34,330 nt of DNA from Bacilli bacterium (GTDB lineage: Bacteria > Bacillota_I > Bacilli_A > RF39 > UBA660), in the NCBI GenBank assembly GCA_029100965.1, contig JAQXQC010000069.1, positions 1-34,330 of the forward strand. Direction: 5' to 3'. The translations under genes and the position numbers were made by a program. Numbering within the stretch: position 1 is the stretch's first letter; every line of letters starts with the position of its first letter. Shown here piece after piece: positions 1-9,600 of this stretch. The notes beneath the pieces were generated by a model. It did no database searches and had not been told where the DNA came from. It worked only from the letters and a program-made list of their open reading frames with translations.

Positions 1-42
1 ATGATACACCTGGATATGTGTAAAGAAGGGAGGCGAAAATAT

Positions 43-453
43 ATGGCAACAATTAACCAAAGACTAAGAGGAAAAGGACAAAAAAGAAGAAAAAGTAAAT
101 CACCTGCATTATTAACAAGATTAGATACAGTAAACAATAAAACTGTAAATCAAAACTCTCCTCAAAAAAGAGGTGTTTGTGTACGTGTTGGAACAATGAC
201 TCCAAAGAAACCAAACTCAGCATTAAGAAAATATGCTCGTGTTAGATTATCAAATGGTATGGAAGTAACTTGTTATATTCCAGGAATTGGACACAACCTA
301 CAAGAACACTCAGTTGTATTAGTTCGTGGAGGACGTGTTAAAGACTTAATCGGTGTTCGTTATCACATCATTCGTGGAACAATGGATACAGCAGGAGTTC
401 AAAATCGTATGCAAGGTCGTTCTAAATACGGAGCAAAGAAACCTAAGAAATAA
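43..453 (+). CDS. rpsL: 30S ribosomal protein S12 (start trimmed to ATG at 43)
   Basis: [13 protein letters not shown]...[20 protein letters not shown]...[35 protein letters not shown] is diagnostic of S12; gggagg Shine-Dalgarno just before ATG 43. Confidence 0.97.
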   Translation: MATINQRLRGKGQKRRKSKSPALLTRLDTVNNKTVNQNSPQKRGVCVRVGTMTPKKPNSALRKYARVRLSNGMEVTCYIPGIGHNLQEHSVVLVRGGRVKDLIGVRYHIIRGTMDTAGVQNRMQGRSKYGAKKPKK

Positions 454-492
454 AATTAAAATGAGAAAATTAGAAGTAAAGGAGGAGAAAGA

Positions 493-960
493 ATGCGTAA
501 AAGACGTGCAGTAAAAAGAGACGTATTACCAGATTCATTATACAAATCAAAAGTTGTTACAAAATTAATCAATCAAATCATGATTGACGGAAAAAAAGGA
601 ACAGCACAAAGAATTGTATATGATGCATTTGACATGATTAAAGAAAAAACTGGCGAAGACGCTATGGTTGTATTCGAACGTGCAATGGAAAATATCAAAC
701 CTGCTCTAGAAGTAAAATCTAGAAGAGTAGGAGGAGCAAACTACCAAGTACCAGTAGAAGTTAAACAAGAACGTGCACAAGCACTAGCATTTCGTTGGTT
801 AGCACAATATGCAAGATTAAGAAGTGGTCATACAATGGCTGAAAAATTAGCAAATGAAATCATCGATGCTTCCAATGGTATTGGTGCATCTGTTAAGAAA
901 AAAGAAGATACTCACAAAATGGCAGAAGCAAACAAAGCATTTGCTCATTATAGATGGTAG
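493..960 (+). CDS. rpsG: 30S ribosomal protein S7
   Basis: [17 protein letters not shown]...[12 protein letters not shown]...[15 protein letters not shown]-type S7 sequence; follows rpsL; ggagg SD. Confidence 0.97.
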   Translation: MRKRRAVKRDVLPDSLYKSKVVTKLINQIMIDGKKGTAQRIVYDAFDMIKEKTGEDAMVVFERAMENIKPALEVKSRRVGGANYQVPVEVKQERAQALAFRWLAQYARLRSGHTMAEKLANEIIDASNGIGASVKKKEDTHKMAEANKAFAHYRW

Positions 961-975
961 AAAGGAAAAGACAAT

Positions 976-3048
976 ATGGCTCGAAAAATTTCGTTACAAA
1001 ATACTCGTAACATTGGAATTATGGCTCACATTGATGCTGGTAAAACAACTTGTACAGAACGTATTTTATACCATACTGGAAAAATCCACAAAATTGGGGA
1101 AACTCATGATGGAGCAGCCCAAATGGACTGGATGGAACAAGAACAAGAACGTGGTATTACCATTACTTCTGCTGCAACAACAGCATTCTGGAAGGGCTAT
1201 CGTTTCAATATCATCGATACTCCAGGTCACGTAGACTTCACAATCGAAGTACAAAGAAGCTTAAGAGTATTAGATGGAGCTGTTTTATTACTAGATTCAC
1301 AAGCTGGTGTTGAACCACAAAGTGAAACAGTATGGAGACAAGCAAATGAATATAAAGTACCAAGAATCATTTTCTCTAACAAAATGGATAAAATGGGTGC
1401 TGATTTCTACAAAAGCTTACAAAGCGTAAGTGACAGATTAGGAGCAAAAACTGCTGCTATTGAACTTCCAATTGGTGCAGAATCAGAATTCAATGGTGTA
1501 ATTGACTTAGTTACCATGAAAGCATATCACTTTGATGGAAAACAAGAAGAAAATTATACAGAAATTGAAATTCCAGAAGATTTAAAAGACAAAGCAGAAG
1601 AATATAGAAACATTTTAATTGAAGCTGCTGCAGACTTTGATGAAGAATTAATGATGACATACCTAGATGGTGGTGAAGTTACTGTTGATGCATTAAAGAA
1701 AGCAATTCGTAAAGGTGTTTTATCTGCAGAATTCTTCCCATTCATGTGTGGAACTGCCCTAGGAAATATGGGTGTAAAATTACTTCTAGATGCTGTTGTA
1801 GATTACCTACCAGCACCAACAGATGTTGCATCAATTGAATGTATGGATTCTAAAGGAAATGAAGTATTAAGACATCCATCAGATTCTGAACCATTCACTG
1901 CCTTAGCATTTAAAGTAATGACAGATCCATTTGTTGGAAGACTTACATTCTTCAGAGTATATTCAGGTACATTAAAGAGTGGTTCTTATGTATTAAACTC
2001 AACAAAGAATGTAAAAGAAAGAGTAGGAAGAATCCTACAAATGCACGCTAATCACAGAGAAGAGATTTCAGAAGTATTCGCTGGAGATATCGGAGCAATC
2101 GTTGGACTTAAAAATACAACAACTGCTGATACATTATGTGATGAGAAAAATCCATGTATCATGAAAGGTATGGAATTCCCAGAACCAGTTATCTCACAAG
2201 CTCTAGAACCAAAATCTAAAGCAGATCAAGATAAAATGGCATTAGCATTAACAAAATTAGCAGAAGAAGATCCAACATTTAGAATGCACACTGACCCAGA
2301 AACAGGTCAAACTGTAATTTCTGGTATGGGAGAATTACACCTTGATATTCAAGTAGATAGATTAAGAAGAGAATTTGGTGTTGAAGCAACCGTAGGAGCA
2401 CCTCAAGTTGCTTATCGTGAAACAATTACTCAAACTGCTGAATGTGAAGGAAAACACATTAAACAATCTGGTGGACGTGGACAATATGGACATGTTTGGA
2501 TTCGTTTTGAACCAAATCCTGATAAAGGATATGAATTTGTAGACAATATCGTAGGAGGAGTAGTTCCAAGAGAATATATTTCCGTTATCGATAAAGGATT
2601 ACAAGAAGCAATGACAACTGGTGTTTTAGCTGGATACCCTATGGTAGACGTAAAAGCAACTTTATTTGATGGTTCATACCATGATGTTGACTCATCAGAA
2701 ATGGCCTTCAAAATAGCAGCAAGCTTAGCTTTGAAGGAAGCAAGAAACAAATGTAAACCAGTATTACTTGAACCAATCATGAAAGTACAAGTTATTGTAC
2801 CAGATGAATATTTAGGTAATGTTATGGGAGATATTACATCACGTCGTGGAAAACCAATGGGACAAGAATCACGTGGTAACGCTCTAGTAATAGATGCTAT
2901 GGTGCCATTAGCTGAAATGTTCGGTTATGCAACAAGCTTACGTTCAAATACACAAGGACGTGGAAACTTTACAATGACTTTGGATCACTATGAAGAAGTA
3001 CCAAAATCAATTGCAGAAGAGATTATCAAAAAAAATGGAGGAAATTAA
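976..3048 (+). CDS. fusA: Elongation factor G
   Basis: [23 protein letters not shown] and NKMD G motifs; 690 aa; str operon order. Confidence 0.98.
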   Translation: MARKISLQNTRNIGIMAHIDAGKTTCTERILYHTGKIHKIGETHDGAAQMDWMEQEQERGITITSAATTAFWKGYRFNIIDTPGHVDFTIEVQRSLRVLDGAVLLLDSQAGVEPQSETVWRQANEYKVPRIIFSNKMDKMGADFYKSLQSVSDRLGAKTAAIELPIGAESEFNGVIDLVTMKAYHFDGKQEENYTEIEIPEDLKDKAEEYRNILIEAAADFDEELMMTYLDGGEVTVDALKKAIRKGVLSAEFFPFMCGTALGNMGVKLLLDAVVDYLPAPTDVASIECMDSKGNEVLRHPSDSEPFTALAFKVMTDPFVGRLTFFRVYSGTLKSGSYVLNSTKNVKERVGRILQMHANHREEISEVFAGDIGAIVGLKNTTTADTLCDEKNPCIMKGMEFPEPVISQALEPKSKADQDKMALALTKLAEEDPTFRMHTDPETGQTVISGMGELHLDIQVDRLRREFGVEATVGAPQVAYRETITQTAECEGKHIKQSGGRGQYGHVWIRFEPNPDKGYEFVDNIVGGVVPREYISVIDKGLQEAMTTGVLAGYPMVDVKATLFDGSYHDVDSSEMAFKIAASLALKEARNKCKPVLLEPIMKVQVIVPDEYLGNVMGDITSRRGKPMGQESRGNALVIDAMVPLAEMFGYATSLRSNTQGRGNFTMTLDHYEEVPKSIAEEIIKKNGGN

Positions 3049-3070
3049 TCGATACTATTGATTAATTTCC
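3040..3070 (+). other. Perfect 11-bp inverted repeat overlapping the fusA stop codon (no U-tract)
   Basis: GGAAATTAATC (3040-3050) / GATTAATTTCC (3060-3070), 9-nt loop, TAA stop at 3046-3048. Confidence 0.7.
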
Positions 3071-3075
3071 AAAAT

Positions 3076-3085
3076 TTGATAAAAT
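3076..3085 (+). promoter_or_regulatory. Possible tuf extended -10 promoter (TGATAAAAT)
   Basis: TTTGATAAAATAG between the fusA hairpin and the tuf SD; no clear -35. Confidence 0.3.
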
Positions 3086-3122
3086 AGATTATGTAACTTA
3101 AGAAAGAGAGGAAAAGATATTT

Positions 3123-4307
3123 ATGGCAAAAGAAAAATTTGATCGTTCAAAACCACACGTTAATATTGGTACAATTGGACACGTAGATCATGGTAAAACT
3201 ACTTTAACTGCTGCTATCACTAAAGTATTGTCGGATAAAGGTTATGCTCAATTTGAAGACTATGCTGATATTGATAAAGCACCAGAAGAAAGAGAAAGAG
3301 GTATTACTATCAATACTGCACACGTTGAGTATCAAACTGACAAACGTCACTATGCTCACGTTGACTGTCCAGGACATGCTGACTATGTAAAGAACATGAT
3401 TACTGGTGCAGCACAAATGGATGGAGCAATCTTAGTTATTGCTGCAACTGATGGACCTATGGCTCAAACAAGAGAGCACATCTTACTAGCTCGCCAAGTT
3501 GGTGTACCTAGAATGGTAGTATTCATGAACAAATGTGATATGGTTGATGATGAAGAATTATTAGACTTAGTTGAAATGGAAATTCGTGAATTATTAACAA
3601 GTTATGGATTCGATGGAGACAATACTCCAATCATTAGAGGTTCTGCATTAAAAGCTCTTGAAGGAGACCCTAAATATGTAGAAAAGATTAATGAATTAAT
3701 GGATGCTGTTGACGAATGGATTCCAACTCCTGAAAGAGATGTTGATAAACCATTCTTAATGTCAATTGAAGACGTATTCACAATTACTGGACGTGGAACA
3801 GTTGTTACTGGACGTGTTGAAAGAGGACAATTAAAACTTAATGATGAAGTTGAAATCGTTGGACTTAGAGACACTCAAAAGACTGTTGTTACAGGAATTG
3901 AAATGTTTAGAAAAACTCTAGACTATGCTGAAGCTGGAGATAATGCTGGTGTATTATTACGTGGTATTTCAAGAGATGACGTTGAAAGAGGACAAGTTCT
4001 TGCTAAACCAGGAAGTGTTCACCCACACAAAAAATTCACTGCACAAGTATACGTATTATCTAAAGAAGAAGGCGGAAGACATACTCCATTCTTCTCAAAT
4101 TACAGACCTCAATTCTACTTCAGAACTACTGATGTTACTGGTGTAATCACATTACCAGAAGGAACTGAAATGGTTATGCCTGGTGATAACGTTACAATGA
4201 CAGTAGAATTAATCGCTCCAATCGCTGTTGAAAACGGAACTAAGTTCTCAATTCGTGAAGGTGGACGTACAGTAGGTGCTGGTAACGTATCTGATATTAT
4301 TGAATAA
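3123..4307 (+). CDS. tuf: Elongation factor Tu
   Basis: [35 protein letters not shown]; 394 aa. Confidence 0.98.
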   Translation: MAKEKFDRSKPHVNIGTIGHVDHGKTTLTAAITKVLSDKGYAQFEDYADIDKAPEERERGITINTAHVEYQTDKRHYAHVDCPGHADYVKNMITGAAQMDGAILVIAATDGPMAQTREHILLARQVGVPRMVVFMNKCDMVDDEELLDLVEMEIRELLTSYGFDGDNTPIIRGSALKALEGDPKYVEKINELMDAVDEWIPTPERDVDKPFLMSIEDVFTITGRGTVVTGRVERGQLKLNDEVEIVGLRDTQKTVVTGIEMFRKTLDYAEAGDNAGVLLRGISRDDVERGQVLAKPGSVHPHKKFTAQVYVLSKEEGGRHTPFFSNYRPQFYFRTTDVTGVITLPEGTEMVMPGDNVTMTVELIAPIAVENGTKFSIREGGRTVGAGNVSDIIE

Positions 4308-4315
4308 TAATAAAT

Positions 4316-4346
4316 AAAAAGATTCTCTTTAGGGGAGTCTTTTTTT
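4316..4346 (+). terminator. Intrinsic terminator after tuf
   Basis: AAAAAGATTCTC tttag GGGAGTCTTTTTTT stem with T-run. Confidence 0.85.
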
Positions 4347-4352
4347 CTGTCC

Positions 4353-4372
4353 AAAATACTGATCAGTATTTT
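4353..4372. repeat. Perfect 20-bp palindrome
   Basis: AAAATACTGATCAGTATTTT equals its own reverse complement. Confidence 0.9.
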
Positions 4373-4430
4373 CCTCGCCTAAAAGTTATCCACTAGTAAT
4401 ATTCTTCTTTCAATTTTAGTAAATATAGTG

Positions 4431-4436
4431 TATAAT
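4431..4436 (+). promoter_or_regulatory. Putative -10 element of obgE
   Basis: TATAAT 30 bp upstream of ATG 4466; weak -35. Confidence 0.45.
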
Positions 4437-4465
4437 AATTTAAGAAAAAAGAAAGGTGGGATAAC

Positions 4466-5734
4466 ATGTTTGTTGATGAAGTTATCGTGGAATTAACCGC
4501 AGGTCGTGGTGGAGATGGCTGTATGGCTTTCAGACGAGAAAAATATGTAGCAATGGGAGGACCATTCGGTGGAAACGGAGGAAAAGGTGGAGATATTATC
4601 TTTAAAGTCGATGAAGGACTAAGAACCCTAATTGATTTAAGATACCAAAAACACATTAAAGCCTCATCTGGAGAAAATGGTCAAGGAAAAAATAAAAATG
4701 GGAAAAATGCTACGGACATGATTGTAAAAGTTCCTCTTGGAACAACCATAAAAGATAATGAAACAGGTGCTATTATTGGTGATTTAACCAAAAATGGAGA
4801 AGAAGTAATTGTAGCCTATGGTGGAAGAGGCGGAAGAGGAAACGTAACCTTAGCAACAAGAAGTAACCCATGCCCATCATACTGTGAATATGGAGAACCA
4901 GGAGAAAATAGAAAAGTAAAAGTAGAACTTCGTATGCTAGCAGATGTTGGTCTAGTAGGCTTACCAAGTGTTGGAAAAAGTACCATCCTATCTATGGTAA
5001 CCAACGCAAACCCTAAAATAGCAAGTTACCACTTTACAACCTTATCTCCAAACTTAGGCGTAGTAACAAGTGAAGATTACTCTTATACCATCGCCGATTT
5101 ACCAGGATTAATCGAAGGTGCTTCCGATGGACTAGGTTTAGGACACAAATTCTTAAAACATATTGAACGTACCAAAATTATCGCCCATATTATTGATATG
5201 TCTGGAATAGAAGGAAGAAATCCTTATGAAGATTACCTTACCATTAGAAAAGAACTAGAAAATTTTAGCCCAAAATTAATCCAAAAACCAGAAATCATCA
5301 TCGCCAACAAAATGGATATAGAATCATCAAAAAAGAACCTAGAAGAATTCGAGCAAAAAGTAAAAGTCCCTATCTATGAAGTAAGTGCTATCCAAAATAA
5401 AGGCTTAGATGAAGTATTAAAAGCCCTAAAAGAATTAGTAAAAAATACCAAAGACGAAGTATTATTTCCAGAAGAAGTTCAAGAAAGTCATGTCTTATAT
5501 AAATTTAAGAAAGAAAAACCATTTACAATTATTAAAGAAAACAATACTTATATTATCAAAGGAGCAACAGTTGAAAAACTATTCCAGATGACCAACTTTA
5601 ACACAGAAGAATCTTTCTTCCGTTTCTCTAGTAAACTAAGAAGAATGGGAATTGATGATGAATTAGAAAAAATGGGAATAGAAGAAGGGGATATTGTAAA
5701 AATTCTTGATTATGAATTCGAATATACAAAATAA
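4466..5734 (+). CDS. obgE: Obg-family GTPase (OBG, G and OCT domains)
   Basis: MFVDEVIVELTAGRGGDGCMAFRREK, Gly-rich OBG domain, LVGLPSVGKST, DLPGLIEGAS; 422 aa. Confidence 0.97.
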   Translation: MFVDEVIVELTAGRGGDGCMAFRREKYVAMGGPFGGNGGKGGDIIFKVDEGLRTLIDLRYQKHIKASSGENGQGKNKNGKNATDMIVKVPLGTTIKDNETGAIIGDLTKNGEEVIVAYGGRGGRGNVTLATRSNPCPSYCEYGEPGENRKVKVELRMLADVGLVGLPSVGKSTILSMVTNANPKIASYHFTTLSPNLGVVTSEDYSYTIADLPGLIEGASDGLGLGHKFLKHIERTKIIAHIIDMSGIEGRNPYEDYLTIRKELENFSPKLIQKPEIIIANKMDIESSKKNLEEFEQKVKVPIYEVSAIQNKGLDEVLKALKELVKNTKDEVLFPEEVQESHVLYKFKKEKPFTIIKENNTYIIKGATVEKLFQMTNFNTEESFFRFSSKLRRMGIDDELEKMGIEEGDIVKILDYEFEYTK

Positions 5735-5752
5735 TATTTAAGAGGTAAAAAA

Positions 5753-6403
5753 ATGAAAATATCTACAAAATATATGACTATAAATTATACAGAAAAAGAT
5801 AGAGAATATATAAAATATTTACTGGATTATTTACAAAGAAATGAGATAATAATTGTTAATTTTTTTAAATTAAGTAATTTTGGTGAAAAAGTTGAAATCA
5901 CACTACATAGTAATTTAGATGATTTTAGAAAAAAATATAACGAAGTATATAAAAGAATACCTGAAAATTGGGTATGTGGATTTGCATATAATAACAAATA
6001 TATTGAAACATTATCGTTGAGTGAATATAGAAAAACAAAGTCTCATGAAAATGTTAATATAGATAATTTATGTAGATTAATACTCCATGAATTTATTCAT
6101 AGCTGTCATTTTAAAGCTAATTCTAATAGTATATATGTTCGGTGGTTATCAGAAGGTTTAGCAACAACTTTATCAGGCCAATATGACAATATAGATAATA
6201 AATTTATATTTGATGCCACCGAAGAAGAAATGATAAATGGTACAACGAAGTACTATAATTATTATTTAATGTTTAAATATATTATAGATAATTATGGAAA
6301 AGATTATATATTATATTTAATATCAAATATTGAAATACTTAATAAAGAAACTCCAAAACTCTATGAAGAAGCAAAGAAATATTATAAAGCAAAGGGTAGG
6401 TAA
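5753..6403 (+). CDS. Putative cytoplasmic zinc metallopeptidase (HExxH, gluzincin/peptidase-MA-like)
   Basis: LILHEFIHSCHFKANSNSIYVRWLSEGLATTLSGQ: HEFIH plus downstream W-LSEGLA glutamate; no signal peptide seen. Confidence 0.7.
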   Translation: MKISTKYMTINYTEKDREYIKYLLDYLQRNEIIIVNFFKLSNFGEKVEITLHSNLDDFRKKYNEVYKRIPENWVCGFAYNNKYIETLSLSEYRKTKSHENVNIDNLCRLILHEFIHSCHFKANSNSIYVRWLSEGLATTLSGQYDNIDNKFIFDATEEEMINGTTKYYNYYLMFKYIIDNYGKDYILYLISNIEILNKETPKLYEEAKKYYKAKGR

Positions 6404-6525
6404 TATAGTTTTTTTTAAGAGCTATGTATGAATATACCTAAAAATAAATTTATTCCAATTATGTTAGCAGAAAATATCAAAGCAATTGAGTGACTTATTT
6501 TGAAAATAATAATATCATTAATAAT

Positions 6526-6565
6526 AAAAATCCAGTTTTCAATGAAAATATCTCTGGATTTTTTT
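6526..6565 (+). terminator. Intrinsic terminator upstream of polC
   Basis: AAAAATCCAG ... CTGGATTTTTTT. Confidence 0.8.
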
Positions 6566-6609
6566 CTTTGTAAACTAAAAAGGAAACTATCTCCAAACGA
6601 GATTTTTTT

Positions 6610-6618
6610 TGCTATAAT
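6610..6618 (+). promoter_or_regulatory. Extended -10 promoter of polC
   Basis: TGCTATAAT directly after an 8-T tract; SD and ATG follow at 6648. Confidence 0.6.
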
Positions 6619-6647
6619 TATTTAATAGCAGTAAGAGGTGTATATTT

Positions 6648-9600
6648 ATGGAAAAGAAAATGGAAGTATTTTTAAATCAAATCGGAATAAATGAAGACTA
6701 TTTGACTTATTTTGAAGAAAGCAATGTCGAAGAAGTCAAAGTAAACAAAGAAACCAATCGTTTTCACTTCTTTATCAAAGTAAACCAACCATTACCTTAC
6801 CAAGTCTATCAAGATTTATTTACTTCCCTAAAGGAAGCTTTTCATTATGAAATTAAATTAACATTAACATCCCTTGAAAATACTTATCAAGAAATAAACC
6901 CATATATCAAAGAAATTATCAAAGAATATGCTAACGTCTCTATGCGTTATAATGTTTTTTTAGATAGAGAGGCAAAAATTAACGAAGAAAAAGTTGAATA
7001 TCCAGTCTATAATAAAATTGAAGAATTAAACTTAAAAAACATTGAAAGAGAATTAATCAATAAGTTAAAAGAATATGGCTTTGCTAACATTGATTTTAAT
7101 ATCATTTTAGAAGAACATAAAGATCAAGAACTGTTAGATAGAATTAATCAAGAAAAAGATACTTCTGCCATGAAAAATATTCCCACTCTAAAAGCACCAT
7201 CTCACGAAAAAGAAGAAGTAGCTCCTCAAAGTCAAGAAAAGAAAAGCTTTTATCGCCCTAAAAAAAGTACAGAAGTAACAAAAATAAAAGACTTATTATA
7301 TGAAACAGATAATGTCAATATTGAAGTTCAAATCTTTGGTATTGATTTATTTGAAGCAAAAAGTGGCTACAAAATATTTACATTAAAAGTAACAGATTTT
7401 TCGGATAGTATGTATGCTAAGATATTCACCAAAGATGAAGAAGAATTTAAACGTTTAAAAGACTTATTAAAAGCAGGTTCTTGGTATTCAATGTATGGAA
7501 GAGTAAAAGAAGATAATTTTGCCAACAACGAATTAGTCTTCATGACCAGATTTCGAGATGTAACCCCAATTGATGCTAAACTAGACTGGGTTAGAACCGA
7601 TAAAAGTTCAGAAAAAAGAGTGGAACTTCATGCCCATACGATGATGAGTCAAATGGATGGCGTTATTGATGAAATCAAATTAGTCAAAACAGCCATAAAA
7701 TGGGGACATAGAGCAATTGCTATTACTGACCATGACGGATGCCAAGCTTTCCCGCATGTCTTTAACGAAGTAACAGGTTATAACAAAAAAATATTATCCC
7801 CTTATAAAGATAAATTAAAAGAATTAAAACAAAACTATCAAGATAAAATTGCTGCCGATGATGTCTGTGGAGCTAAATTAGTAGAAGAAGAAATCCACAA
7901 AACAGAAGATGAAATGAAGAAGGCACCAACCTTTAAAGCACTATACGGAACAGAGCTAGAAATGTCAGATGATACTCTAGATTTAGTAGTAAACCCAACA
8001 GATGCAGATATTTATCGTTCTACTTACGTTATTTTCGATACTGAAACAACCGGTTTCAACCCTGGATTACATGATTCCATGATTGAAATTGGTGCCGTTA
8101 AAATGAAAGATGGTGCTTTAATCGAAAGTTTTGATGAATTAATCAATCCAGGTGTTCTAATTGATAGCGAAATTACTGAATTAACAGGAATTACCAATAA
8201 TATGGTGAAAGACTGTCCAAATGAAGAAGAAGTTACCAAAAAATTCAAAGAATGGATAGGAGATTTACCACTAGTTGCTCATAATGCCAAATTCGATAAA
8301 AACATGTTAGAAATGGCTTATCATAAATATAATTTAGGAAAACTAGAAAACCCAATCCTAGATACCATGGTTATTTCTCAAATTATCAATAAAGATTTAA
8401 AAAGACATAACTTAACCGCTTTAACCAAAAACTATGGAATTACCTTTGAAGAAAACGATGGAAATGGAGAAAAACACCACCATAGAGCAGACTACGATGC
8501 TGAGTTTACTGGTTACGTTTTCTTTAAAATGCTAAAACAATTCGATAAAAATACGATTAAAACGCTAAAAGATTTAACAACCTTACCAACTGAAAAAGAA
8601 ATCAATCGTTGGAATCGAGAAAAACATGTGAACATCATCGCAAGAAGTCGAGTTGGTTTAAAAAATATGTTTAAACTAATTAGTTATGGATCAACAACAT
8701 ACTTAGTTAAGAGTGCCCGTGTACCAAGACATTTAATCAATGAACACAGGGAAGACTTACTAATTGGAAGTGGCTGCTACAATGGAGAAATCTTTAATAC
8801 AGCCCTAACAAGATGTGAAGATGACTTAAAAGAAGTCATGAAATTTTATGACTATATCGAAGTTCAACCACCAAGCAATTACACTCATCTAGTTGCACGA
8901 CATGACATTAACACAATGGAAGAAGTAAAATATGCGCTAGAAAAAATTGTCAGATGTGCTAGAGAAATTGGCAAAACAATTGTTGCAACAAGTGATGCCC
9001 ATACCCTAAATAAAGAAGATAAAATATATAGGGAAATTATTGTTCACCAAAATGTACCAGGAAAAGGAAGACATCCATTAGCAAGATACTTAAACCAAGA
9101 AGGCTATAAAACCATTCCTGACCAATATTTAAGAACAACCGATGAAATGTTAGAAGAATTCGCCTTTCTAGGAGAAGATGTTGCACACGAAATCGTTATC
9201 GAAAATACCAATAAAATTGCAGACTTATGTGGGGAATATGAAGTTATCATTGACACAGGCGGCATTCCTTTTTCACCAAAAATTGACAACTCTATAGCAA
9301 CCGTAATTGACTTAGTTTACACTAAAGCAGCTAGTTGGTACGGTTCGCCACTACCTTATAATATTGAAGAGCGAATTGCTAAAGAACTTTACGGAGACAG
9401 TGTACTTGACAGTATCAAATATTTAATGAAAGAGGAAAATACTGTAAAGGAAGAAGATTTTGAAAAAGAATCATTCCAAAGATTACACGATACCATTTTT
9501 AAAGGAGATGACGAAGTAAGAAGAGTAGTAGGGGAAAAAATTCAAAGAACTTCCGATACAAAATTATCCGAAGAAGAGTTAAAAAAACAAGTTTCCAAAA

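Noticed and set aside
854-1234. 126-aa + strand ORF overlapping rpsG/fusA
   Set aside because: Out-of-frame shadow of two highly conserved genes with no recognisable product
2430-2780. Minus-strand ORFs inside fusA, tuf, polC, dnaB, murB etc. (e.g. 116 aa here)
   Set aside because: Antisense open frames within conserved CDSs, Ser/Leu-rich composition typical of AT-rich shadow ORFs, no SD or promoter
6589-6610. ATCTC-caaac-GAGAT + T8 as a second terminator before polC
   Set aside because: Only a 5-bp stem; a stronger terminator lies at 6526-6565, so not called separately
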